Assembly: GCA_029961685.1 (NCBI GenBank)
Contig: JARWKL010000001.1
Location: forward strand, 53,904,062 to 53,968,061
Length of the DNA: 64,000 nt
Source: Aristolochia californica
Lineage: Eukaryota > Streptophyta > Magnoliopsida > Piperales > Aristolochiaceae
Direction of reading: 5' to 3'
Below are positions 12,265 through 24,900 of this stretch, piece by piece (positions within the stretch are counted from its first letter, which is position 1; each line of letters begins with the position of its first letter). The position numbers and the translations under genes were made by a program. The notes under the pieces were generated by a model, which had not been told where the DNA came from, did not search any database, and was given only the letters and a program-made list of their open reading frames with translations.

Positions 12265-14791
12265 AAACCCTAATTGTGGTGGTAGATGACTACTATCGAC
12301 TCACATGGGTAGATTTTCTAGTTCACAAGGATGATTTTTTTTCCATCTTTTGCCAAACAATGTGAAAAAGTTCAAAAAGAGTCAGGTTATAACATTGTCA
12401 AAATTAGGAGTGGCCATGGAGGAAAATTTGAAAACTCACACTTTCAAGAATATTGCACAAAGCATGGTATAGACCATACATTTTCAACACGTCAAACTCC
12501 TCAACAAAATGGTGTTGTTAAAAGAAGAAATAAAACCTTGATTGAGATGGGTAGAGTTATGCTACATGCATACAATATGCCACATGATAAACATTGTTTG
12601 CTATATCATAAACCAAGCAAGCATAAGGCCCCTTTTCAACAAAAGTCCCTATGAGTTGTAAACGAGCATCCTTCTCAACATTACCTACTTTAGAACCTTT
12701 GCATGTAAGAAGTTTATATTAAAAGAACCAAAGGAAAGATTAGGGAAGTTTGACTCTAGGGCTGATATAGGAATCCTCTTGTGTTATTCAACTCTATAGA
12801 GTTTATAATAAGACATCTATGAGAGTTGAGGAGTCGATACATGTTGAGCTTGGTGAATCTAATTCGCCAAATACAACCCCAACTCTAATTTCTGATGACG
12901 AAGAGGGAAACCCTTCAATTCATCTTCAAGATCTCAACCTCAAGACCAAAATCTTGAAGAGAACCCAAATGACCTGAATAATCAAGATGAGCCACCTATG
13001 GAGCCAAAGAATTATATGTTCATCGCTGATCATCCCTTAGAATAAATCATTGGTGACCCTCAAAGTAAAATTACAACTAGAAGAGCAACTCATGAAAACT
13101 ATGGCAAATAGTGCCTTCGTTTCTCAAATAGAGCCCAAAACCTTTATTCAAGCCGAAAAAGATGAATTGAATCAATTTGAAAGAAACCAAGTTTGTGTTG
13201 TATTACCTAGATCCCAAAATCAACAAGTCATAGGAACTAAATGGGTTTTTAGAAACAAAACTAATGAAGAAAACCAAGTTGTGAGAAACAAAGCTAGGTT
13301 GGTTGCCAAAAGATATAACAAAGATGAAGGAATTGATTTGGAAGAAACCTACGCTCTCGTGGCAAGACTAGAGGCAATTCAAATCCTTTTAGCCTATGTT
13401 TGTCACATGAAGTTCAAATTGTACCAAATGGATGCAAAGAGTGTATTCCTAAATGGGTACATTCAAGAAGAAGTTTATATTGAACAACTCGAAGGTTTTG
13501 AGGACATGAGCAAACTCATAAAGCTCTACATGGGTTAAAGAAAACTCCTAGGGTATGGTATGAAAAACTGAGTTTTAAAGAGCAAATATGAAAGAATCTT
13601 ACATGACTCTCACAGTAAGAAGTCTCATAGAGCCAGAATTATTATGGTGGAGTCTTATAGGAGTCTCACAGGACGATATCTCATGGCTCAATTGTTCAAT
13701 TATTCTAGGACTTATCTTTTAGTGTTTAACTTTGGGTGTAATTGGGACAAGGGAATTTGAATGTTACATCGAGTTAGTGAAGTTTTTCTCTTTTCCAGAA
13801 ATTCAACAGAGAGTTCGTAGAGAAAAAATGTTATAAAAGTGGTATAGTAGATATAACTCTATTTACAAAAAACCATGATAAAAAATTGATTAACATTCAG
13901 ATTTATGTGGATGATATCATATTTGGTTCTACAAACCTCTTTCAATGACAAGAATTTGCTAATGCAATGAATAATGAGTTTTAAATGAGTTTAATGGTTG
14001 AACTCATATTCTTCCTTGGACTTCAAGTAATGCAAACCGAGAATGATACATTCATAAATCAGTCCAAACACACCAAAGGATTGCTTAAGAGATTCAACAT
14101 TGAAAATCTTAAGTCAATTAGCTCACCCTGAGTTCATCCTTGAAACTTGACTCTGACAACTCCGATAGGGCCATAGATAAAAAAAACTCTATAGAAATAT
14201 GATAGGATCCTTACTTTACCTCTCAGCCAGTAGAGTAGATATAATGTTCTCGTTATGTCTATGTACTAGATTTCAATCCGACCGTAGAGAATCTCACTTA
14301 GTTGTAGTGAATAGGATTTTCGTTATCTACTTGGAACACCAAACTTAAGTCTTTGGTACTCAAACCCATCAACCATTGATCTAGTAGGTTACTCCAATGC
14401 TGATTTTACCGGTTGTGAAATTGATAGAAAGAGTATGAATTGTAATTGCCAATTACTTGGAAATATATTTGTCTCTTTGTTTTCCAAGAAAATACACTCA
14501 GTTACACTATCCCCCACCGAAGCTGAATACATAGCATGTGGAAGTTGTTGTGCTCAACTTTTTTGGATGAAACAACAACTAGATGATCAAGGCTTAGAGC
14601 AAAGAGAAATTCCAGTCCATTGCCATAATATGAGCGTCATAAGTCTAACTAAGAACCCGATTCACCACTCTCAATCAAAACACATAGAAATAAGACGTCA
14701 CTTCATTAGAGAGTTGGGTCAAACCAAGGTAATTAGAATTGACTTTGTTCCCATAGAAAATCAACTAGGGACATTTTCACGAAGCCATTAG
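12265..14791 (+). pseudogene. Copia (Sirevirus-like) pol remnant: integrase, reverse transcriptase, RNase H
   Basis: The pieces occur in Copia order. Integrase core at 12280-12650 (VDDYYRLTWVDFL, then SGHGGKFENSHFQEYC and TPQQNGVVKRRN). Reverse transcriptase start at 13110-13535 ([33 protein letters not shown]). The catalytic YVDDI box is near 13905. RNase H at 14370-14790 (SPTEAEYIACGSCCAQ, NPIHHSQSKHIEI). Frames are broken repeatedly and parts are missing, and the gag/protease region and 5' LTR are not recognisable upstream. This is an old 5'-truncated copy. Confidence 0.88.
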
Positions 14792-15219
14792 GATTTGATC
14801 GGTTCTCAAAGCTTCGAGGAGAACTAGGCATGACCACCCTCTTTAATCAACTTAGGTTGAAAAATATGTTCTTAAAGATCACATCCCACACTAGTAGTGC
14901 CATAAGAGTGAAGTGAATCAAAAGATTACATTTTAGTCACTCTACACAAGGCATCGATTGATCAATCAAATGAAATAAAATGATTGATCATTCATGGTGC
15001 AAAATGACAAGTTAAAGAGTTTTAAATAGATCTTCACCTCATTTCTTCACTTTAAATCATTCCAAAACCTAAAACCACGCCATTCTTAGAGTTCCAAAGC
15101 TTTTAATCCCCTCTCCTTGCAATTTGAAGGGCATTCCTCCCTCAAATCCTAAGTAAAACCCTCAATTTTCTCACCCCTTCCACCAAAATCAAAATCCTAC
15201 AATAGTTCGCATAAAAGTG

Positions 15220-16350
15220 ATGCCAAAGAAGAAGACTCCCGTCAAGGAGTCCGAAGTGTGGGAGAAAAGAGCATTTCTGAACTCGACAAAAAAGAAGTAA
15301 GTACTTCCACAATTTCGCTTCAAAGAGCATTATTGAATCGAGCAAGGTAGATGTGGATTTTTGCAAGAAAGATGGTTTTGAGGAGATGTTTACCCCCTAT
15401 AAGGGATTGTTGGAGTGAGAAGAGACCTTTTACCCACTTTTGGTAAAGGTTCTCTACTCAAACTTGAATGTTGAGGAGCTCGGCCCCAACAACTTGAAGT
15501 TGACATCGTATGTCAAAAAGACCATTGTGTCGATACGATCCATGGAGCTCAATGATCTACTTGGCAGTATATTCATGGAGATGACACGATATGTCCAAGA
15601 GAATTGGCTAGTGAATCTCCATAGTGATTGTCTGCAGAACATTCAAGATGTTATCCTATTGGTGTTTGGGCAACCAACCGGGATCTCTTATGAGGTAAAG
15701 ATTAAGGACCTCACCATGGCTCAATAGGTGGTGATGGAAATTGTCACCCATATCCTCAACCCGAGAAAGGGGACATTCTCCTAGTCCACGGCTGAATCTT
15801 CTAGATGTGGGCCATTACCTAGCGGGTGAGACTTGATTTTGGGTATTTCATGGCATGCTTCATAATGGACATAGCGATGAGTTCCAGAGCGAACAACCTT
15901 CCGTTTGCTCAAGAGATTACCACCATCTTCCGACAATGTGGAGTGGATCTCACTAATGAGGAAAGTGTGGAAATAACAAAGAAAATGTCTATCAGTGAAA
16001 CCAAAATAGGAAAGTTTGGCTTCGCCAAGTGGCAAGGTCAATAGGTGCAAAAGGACATAATCCATAAAGAAGCACCGCAAGCAGTTGGCTCCGGGGATGA
16101 GATGAGCCCCGAACCCCAAGCCCACCAATTCGAGTTCGCCAAGAGGAGAAGGACTACAAATGAAGCTCCTTCCTCTACGAATCAATTGATTGCACTTGAG
16201 GAGGCTGTAGATGGCATTCAAGCTTCACATGCTGCCATCTTAGCTACCTAAGAGCTATTGAAGACCAGACAGACTAAGATTCAAGCCAGTCTACAGAGGC
16301 TCGAGAGTATGCTTAAGGCCATTGTCAGCCGATCCACTCCACCCTCATAG
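15220..16350 (+). pseudogene. Possible env-like ORF region of a Sirevirus-type element
   Basis: Downstream of RNase H and upstream of a polypurine tract there is an interrupted coding stretch. ATG at 15220 opens MPKKKTPVKESEVWEKR; later blocks include KKDGFEEMFTPYKGLLE, a helical block in 15440-15727 (LNVEELGPNNLKLTSYVKK), RLDFGYFMACFIMDIAMSS (15825-15890) and a C-terminal coiled-coil-like block at 16240-16340. At least four stops break it. Position after pol and before the polypurine tract fits the extra env-like ORF of Sireviruses. I infer the identity from position and general character only; it could also be captured host sequence. Confidence 0.5.
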
Positions 16351-16533
16351 TTGTCCTTAGACACTCCTTTCGACTCCCTTGTATTTACATTTGCTTATAA
16401 TTTACTTGTAATTACTTTTGAGCAATTGTGTATACTACACCTTTTGTAAATTTTGAAATTTAATATGAAATGGCCTTTGAGCCAATCTTTTTGTTACTCA
16501 GCTGTCTCAATTGCTTATCCTTTTGAGTATGAT

Positions 16534-18150
16534 AAAAAGGGGGGGAAGTACTTCAAACCCAATAGGCACACTAAAAATTAAAACTTGAAACTTAAAAGCT
16601 AAAATGAGATTTGCATAGATTAAGGGGTAGTCGTTTCTCAAAATTGCATATTTAACTTTAGTGCTCCAACCTTATGGATGTTGTAATTTTAATTTTTCAA
16701 AATTAGGGTTTATCATCATAAAATTAGGTTTCAAAATTGCACATTTAACTTCTCAGATACTTCAAGTATCATGGAAAGTCAAGAAATCTTGAAGAAGCAC
16801 CCTTAGAAAATGAAGACAAATTAAATACTAGAGTTTTAGGACTTACTAATAAATGTCAAAATTAAGTCTATGTAAAAGAGAGATATCCAACTCCTTCCAA
16901 TTTGAGGTACAATGTATACTGCGAGATTTAGGACATAATATGCATTCAAACATAGTTTAAAACTGTAATGAACACATGTCAAACATGTTATAAGCATTTA
17001 GGATTATTCATTCTCATGCTTTAAAAGTACATTACGTGAACTGGCATCGGAATGATCGATCAATATCTGTCAATGATTGATCATCCAAAAGTTCACATGC
17101 CAAAATTATAAAGCATGATCAATCAACATAAGTTGACTGATCAATCATCCAGAACATGGTCAAACCATGCTATAAAGCATGATCGATCATCCCATTTGGA
17201 CTAATAGATCAATATTGTCCAGGCAAAGGAATTTCATGCTAATTGATTAATCAACTGATAAGACTAATAGATCAACCTATAAGACTGATTAATCAACCTA
17301 TAATAAGACCAATCGATCATACAAAACTTTGCTAGTGAGGGACATAAAGTATAATCAATCACGGGAAGTTCATTGATCGATTATACTTCCAATACACTGC
17401 CAGAAGAAATTTTGATTGATCATTCATACCATGCCATTGATCGATCAACTCAAATATTTGACCTAATGGAAAGATATTGATCAATCATACCATCATCAAT
17501 AAGACACATTTTGACAAAAAAATAGTTGTTACACTCGATTGATTGATTGATCAATCAATGTAAACTCTTATTTTTTGCAAACGGCAGTAAAATGTTAGTT
17601 TGGTTTGAGGAACTTATAAATACCCCCACCAAACCTCTCTTTGAAAATTTAATGAGCATTTATTGTACGTTTACTAGCCTACTCTCAATTCTTTGAAAAT
17701 CCTCCCAAAGTGTTTTTGTGAGAAAGAGTGACCCTACACTCTCGAAAAATTTCATACTCTTTTCTCAAATCTTTTCCATTACATCTGCATTAGACAAACT
17801 CCATCATTTCCATTATGCTACAAAGCCGGAAACTTGGATTTCTCCAAGAGAAGATTCTCTCCAAGTGATAAAGAGTTTCCTTTCTTTTATATTTTTTCTT
17901 TTAAGAAAGGTTTCATCTAGAATTGAAATCTAGATGGAAAAGGTCTAGCTAAAACTAGAATCTAACCAAACTCTTGGGGAAATTGTTTGTAAAAACATAT
18001 ATTTGAGTTATACATGGCTTAAATATAATCAGAATCTCTTTTATGTAAATTCCAACTAATAGACATAAATTAGTGGGATTTTCCAAGTACGGGTTTTTGT
18101 GGTGTGTGAATATTCTATATATTTTTTTTCTTTGTATGGTTTTTTTTGAA
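16534..18150 (+). repeat. Polypurine tract and probable 3' LTR of the Sirevirus-like element
   Basis: GATAAAAAGGGGGGGAAG at 16531-16548 is a good polypurine tract. The following 1.5 kb has no genes. Between 17050 and 17560 it contains many short palindromic words such as TGATCGATCA and TGATTGATCAATCA. Similar words appear at 14950-14990 between pol and the env-like region, and a clear relative lies at 51040-51490. LTR limits cannot be set because no partner LTR is present in the window. Confidence 0.5.
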
Positions 18151-18505
18151 AAATTGATAATTGCTTATTTTGAGCATACCAAGTCAATAATCTATTATAA
18201 ATTTTAATTGCCTAAAAATGTTTTTTACCCCCTGTCAACTTGTCGCCTTTATCTACCTAATCATTATTAGATACATCCTGTCCGTTAACCTGATACACAT
18301 ACACCCTAATGTATCTGATTTTCAGTGCCCGATTTGCCCGATACATAACGAAATTTCACTACTCGGTACGTATATGGAGCCCACCAAACCAACCACTGTG
18401 CGCGATACCAGACCTTTTAGAGAGTTGGGCGTCAGGGGCGGGTCATTGACGTACTATCGGAGACGCCTGTCGTCCTACTCATTTGTCCTCCAGAGGCGCA
18501 GCGCA

Positions 18506-21500
18506 ATGCGAGCTGTTGTTCAGCGGGTACTTTCTGCAAGTGTTGAGGTGACTCTCGTGCACTTGGTCTTTTTCTAGTAACCGGACGGTATCCTCTTATG
18601 GAGACTAGAGGGGATGCTCTTGATCTTCACAATCACGCTATCACTAATTTCAGGTTGATGGGCGCGTTGTTTCGGAGATTGGACCAGGCATCCTCGTTCT
18701 TGTTGGAATTCACGAATCTGATGTTGAATCTGACGCAGATTATCTGTGAGTCGACGAACCTCTTAACTGTCATTTTTCTGTCTTCACCAAGTTCTATTCC
18801 CTAATCGCTCACGATTTAAACTTGGTGGGTAAATGTCCCTCTATGCCTACGTTTGACCGAGTTAATCAAGCAGAAACTCGTTGATTGCTTTGTCTTTGAC
18901 ATTGTTCTTTGTTTATTTTTACTTGGCATTGCTGTATTTGCTGTTTTTGACATCATTCCGCGTAATGTTTTGGAACTTGGCAGAAGTCGGGCATTTTGAT
19001 GGTGTTTGTCCGAATGTTAACTGGTACACAAGCCTCAAGTTCTAATTCATTGGCTTTGGTTTACAGTTGAACCAAAATCCTGACCTTGCCATGTATCAGA
19101 CATCAGCATTTTACCATATTTTACATTCTTTGGCATCTCGACCAAGATGTCTCAGATTTTGTAGAAATCTAGACAGGCTATTGGAGCCGGGACGGGGGAC
19201 TGGAGTGTTAGTCATGCATTAAAAGTGTCCCGGTCTAGAAACACCAATTTGGCCAAGTTTGTTAAAAGTTTCAAACTGCCTCTCCTGAATTATCTGGTTG
19301 GTGGTAAAGAGAGTAGGTTTCAAAACCTACTTAGCAAAGTTGGCTTTGACCAACCTTCCTTAGGCTGCAAAGTCTCTTATTAATAGGGGGCTGGCCTTCC
19401 TCATGTAGCATCATGAGTTAGAGAGGAAGAACATAAGTTGGGTTGGGAGAAAGAGGTTTTCAGAGAGTTGTTAAAACTCTTAAGGAGCTTTGAAAGTTCT
19501 CAGAGAGAGTCCTTCTATAAAGGTGTTGTGAGAGAGAGAGCACATTTTATCAATACATGTGCTGCTTTATGTCTGTTTTGATCCACAAGTGTTTTCAATG
19601 ATTGACATCAAAGCTTGGTGGGCCCCACATTACTGATTGAGGTGATTGGGTACTGAATGCACTAGCAAGTTTAACCGAGGCTTTGGGGAAAACCTTGAAG
19701 GAGTTCTAAAAGAAAGGAGTCGTTTTACTTGATCTTAATGAAACAAAGTTCAACAAACTGTTAGACGCTCAATTCATCCAAGTAAGCCTTGGATATTCTA
19801 AAAAAATCTTCCAAATAGTTGATAAGGCAAAAAATGTACGTCTTTAATTTCTAGGAGCTAAATTTGAAATGCTAAGAACGCAAGGGCTTGAGAGTAACGA
19901 GATGAACAAGAATGGAAAAAGCTAGAATCTTCATGTATGGAGAAAATTTTATGATCTATTAAGATTGAGCTTGGTTCCATCCAAAAATGGCTAGCCAATT
20001 AGGAGGCATACTGCTCAATTTTATAAACCATCGAATTTTCTTAACACTTATCTATAAGTGGAACTATTACCACTAACACTCTCTGTTACATCCAGGCTTA
20101 CACACTTGAATAACGGGCCTAAGACGTGGCCAAAATATAGGGGATACAAACTTAATGGGATCAAATTGGGGCCAACATTTAGACATCATGCTTTAATACC
20201 ATGTTAAGATTGAGTCTAATTCCATTCTAAAATAACTAGCCACTTAGGAGGCCTATAATTCAAGCTTATAAACTGACAAACTTTCTTAACACTTATCTAA
20301 GTGGGACTATCCCCATTAACAAGATAAATGACATTAAAGTTCGAGAATATACTAATAATGATTAAGGTCCAAGGACTTATCAACTCTCTCCCATTGATGT
20401 GTTGGCGGCTCACTGCATGTTAGGTCCTCAGGCGCCCAAACTGATGTAGTACATGATTCACTTGTAGAAGAAGAAAGTCATTTACAACAATTAAAGACAT
20501 ATGAAAGAAGGAAGATGAAAAGGAAAAAAAGATTAAATTACTGTTGTTTCTATTACTGGAAAGTTACTGTCTGACAAAAGTACTTTGTTTTGGTACTTTG
20601 ACGTGAATAACACAAACATGGTACAAACTAAACGAAGCACAAAATTGGGTTGCCCTACTTCAGTACCAGGCTAAAGTTGGGCGAGCCGAAGTAGGAGGTT
20701 TTTCCCAACTAATTACCATACAATTTTTTTTTCATACTAATTCATGTGGGATCACCTCCATTATCAACGAGAAAGCAGCTCTGCTTTTCCCTACTTAACA
20801 TAGATACGAGGAGGCCATCTCCCTCTGCTGTTTGTGGATGGGTCTGGCATAAAAGACTGCCTAGATTTTGTTGAGGATGGGTTTCATTGACCTTGGCCCT
20901 TATAGATGAAACGGAGAGGGAGAAAAAGTGAGAGAGAAGTGAGATGTCAAATGTGGATGCTTAGCTCTGCTCAACCAAGGGAGAAGGGGGGCATCTCTTC
21001 ACTCCTTTGGCTATAACAGAGAGGATGCCATCCTCCTTGTTCAGTGGCAGGAGTAGTGGAGGCGAGAGGGGGCCTCCCCCTTCTCTCCACCATACAAAGA
21101 GAAAGCTCCTCCACTCTGCACACATGCCGCGAAGAAGAGGGAGGCTCCCACCACTCTGCTTTCCTTCTGCCCTGGTCCCTTGATCAGGCCCATTTACCAT
21201 CCCTATGCATATCATCGAGAAAGGAACTTCAGTTTGACAGTGAAAATTGGTAGTAAAGGAATGAATGATCATCACTTTGCAACATGCATATTGGAGAATT
21301 TGAAAAGAGGTTTGGGAGGATGATCATCACTCCTACTGTCTAGTTGATGCCAGTGTTGGTGGTAGTAATCTCATATGAATTATATGGTTATCAGTGGGAA
21401 AAAAATCTCCTAACTTTGGCTAGTCATTTTGGGACGGATCTTGACCCAACCTTAATTCCCATTTAAGTGGCTCCTGCAATCCCTAGGTTTTAGTCAAGCT

Positions 21501-21898
21501 TCTGCTTCCCAAATGCTCTTTCTAGCCTCATTGAGGAGATTCTTAAAACTTCTATGCTCAGCATGGCAAGCTCTTTTGACACTTATAACCAAGGTAGTGT
21601 TCTGGTGTCTATGATTTGAAAGATAGGGTGAACTTTTTCAGCTTAATCTTACTCATCAGTGAAGTAATTCAAAAGATGATCTAGTACATCCTTTTTTTTT
21701 TATAAAAGTGGTAATGTATAAAAAAGAAAAGAAAATTACAAACTAAGGGGGTCTCCCATTACAACCATTGCGGGAAGGGAGGTCCCATGTTTAGCAAGCC
21801 CGTCTGCCAAGGAATTGGCGGCACGGGGAATAGGAGACCATGTACAAGAAAGGTTGGCCACAATGTCTAGAACACGATGATAGAAAGGCCAGTGTCTC

Positions 21899-21988
<90 letters not shown>

Positions 21989-24900
21989 GGGGGGGGGGGG
22001 GGGTGCGGCTAGCGGTGAAGCACCAATGAATAATAACACTAGAGTTTCCTTCAACAATGAAGGGGCCATGGGCAATGGTCTCTTAAAGTGGCTAAACCGT
22101 GATATAAGACCCGGATCTCTGCAGCCGTGGAATCAGAAATTCCCATTGGCTTTGCGTATGAGAAGAGGATGTAACTCAGGGAGGAGCCACTAAAAGAGCC
22201 GAAGTCCTTCTTGGTGCCAAGCCAAGCTGAGATCTGACCCACAATCATTTCTATGATGGCCTCAATAGAGAGAAGTTTAGAGTTAAAATGTCTATTGTGT
22301 CTCTCTTGCTAGATCAGCCATGGGATGTACCCAAGGCAAGCCGACGCAATCATACGCCCCAACTTGGGTATGGGGAGGTGCAGTAGGAATAGACCCGCAT
22401 CCGATAACTGCTGAGGCATACCAAAAGTAATGCCAATGCGACGGAGGATCCGAGCCCATATTTGCCGCGAAAATTGGCAGTGGAGCAGCAAATGTTGGAT
22501 CATTTCATCATTGTTGGAGCATAGTGTGCAGAGCCTGCAAGGGGTGGTATTGCCTCTCCTTCTAAGATTGTCCGCCGTGAGGATCTTTCCATGAAGAGCA
22601 CTCCATGATCTACTACATCCTTTTTATAATGTGTTTTGGTAATTTCCCAAATTCTGTTGTTAGAGAAAATAGAGCTACTGTTCCCAGTATTTTGTAGCAC
22701 TTCTCTTGGATACTTTTCCAGTTGGCCATCTTGGACCCAAGCTCAAGGCAATCCGGTAAATGCTGAGGCATACCAAAAGTAATGCCAATGCGACGGATGA
22801 TCCGAGTCCATATTTGCCGCGAGAATTGGCAATGGAGCAACAAATGTTGGATCATTTCATCATTGTGGGAGCATAGTGGGCAAAGCCTGCAAGGGGCGGT
22901 ATTGCCTCTCCTTCTAAGATTGTTTGTCGTGAGGATCTTTCCATGAAGAGCACTCCATGATCTACTACATCCTTTTTATAAGGTGTTCTGGTAATTTCCC
23001 AAATTCTGTTGTTAGAGAAAATAGAGCTACTGTTCCCAGTATTTTTTAGCACTTCTCTTGGATACTTTTCCAGTTGGCCATCTTGGACCCAAGCTCAAGG
23101 CAATCTGGTAAATGCTGAGGCATACCAAAAGTAATACCAATGCGACGGAGGATCCGAGTCCATATTTTCCGCGAGAATTGGCAATGGAGCGGCAAATGTT
23201 GGATCGTTTCATCATTGTGGGAGCATAGTGGGCAAAGCCTGCAAGGGGCGGTATTGCCTCTCCTTCTAAGATTGTCCGACGTGAGGATCTTTCCATGAAG
23301 AGCACTCCATGATCTACTACATCCTTTTTATAAGGTGTTTTGGTAATTTCCCAAATTCTGTTGTTAGAGAAAATAGAGCTTCTGTTCCCAGTATTTTGTA
23401 GCACTTCTCTTGGATACTTTTCCAGTTGGTCATCTTAGACTCAACTTGGACCCAAGCTCAAGGCAATCCGGTAAATGCTGAGGCATACCAAAAGTAATGC
23501 CAGTGCGACAGAGGATCCAAGTCCATATTTGCCGCGAGAATTGGCAATGGAGCAGCAAATGTTGGATCGTTTCATCATTGTGGGTGCATAGTGGGCAGAG
23601 CCTGCAAGGGGCGGTATTGCCACTCCTAAGATTGTCCTCCGTGAGGATCTTTCCATGAAGAGCACTCCTTGATCTACCACATCCTTTTTATAAGGTGTTC
23701 TGGTAATTTTCCAAATTCTGTTGTTAGATAAAGTAGAGCTATTCTTCCTAGTATTTTGTAGCACTTCTCTTGGATACTTTTCCAGTTGGCCATCTTAAAC
23801 TCAACTTGGACCCAAGTTCAAGGCAATCTGGTAAATGCTAAGGCATACCAAAAGTAATGCCAATGTGACGGAGGATCGGAGTCCATATTTGCCGCGAGAA
23901 TTGGCAATGGAGCAGCAAATGTTGGATCGTTTCATCAGTGTGGGAGCATAGTGGGCAGAGCCTGGAAGGGGCGGTATTGCCTCTCCTTCTAAGATTGTCC
24001 GCCATGAGGATCTTTCCATGAAGAGCACTCCATGATCTACTTCATAATTTTTATAAGGTGTTCTGGTAATTTCCCAAATTCTGTTGTTAGAGAAAATAGA
24101 GCTACTGTTCCCAGTATTTTGTAGCACTTCTCTTGGATACTTTTCCAGTTGGCCATCTTAAACTCAACTTGGACCCAAGCTCAAGGCAATCCGGGTCCAG
24201 CAGTTTTAGGAGTTATTCTGGATGACAAAGGTCACATGAGTTGTCTTGCTGATCTACTCTGGTCCTCTTCGTGAAACAGGTTCACAGATGCTGTGTTTTG
24301 GGCCTTCTTCAGAAGCCTTAGTTGTATAGAACTCTTAATTCTAGTATACTTTTCTGAAAGAAGAACTAGATGTTGTTATATCTTGTGCAAATGTTCTGGC
24401 CCTGCTAGTTAGAAGTTGACCTTCTCCATTTAAAGACATGGATCAGCTTTCTATCTCTTGCATTCATACCCCAAGATCAGCTAATGTGGTGGCAATTTGC
24501 TTGCTAGGGATGGTTTTTGCTTGACAATGCTTTGTGGCCAACTCATTTCCTCTTTAGTTGCTTTGTTTGCTGGATTAATTTTAATTTCTTTCCATTTTTA
24601 TTTCTCTTTTCCTTTCTGTGGGCTTTTGTATTCTTTGTTTTTTATAATGAATTTCTCATTCACCTTCCAAGAAAAACGAATTGACTCTTGCATATGCTCT
24701 TTATCTGCTTAATGTATTGTTGACGCTTTTCAAACAGAGGAGCAGAACTTGAAGTTCGTGTGGTGAAATTTTACTAAGCTCTATTAATTCTTTGACTGCA
24801 AATTATAACTGAAGAAAATGATATCTTTGTCAATTGTTCTTTTATTGAAATGACACCTTTTTTATTTGCTCTGCAGATGCAGGAAGGTACTGAATATGAG

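Noticed and set aside
18218..18505. Upstream in-frame extension of DTD1
   Set aside because: The family starts at MRAVVQRV; the upstream residues have no counterpart and are best read as 5' leader.
21840..22193. Open frames through the microsatellite (both strands)
   Set aside because: They are created by the TG/AG/G repeats giving runs of Val-Cys, Arg-Glu and Gly or their antisense equivalents.
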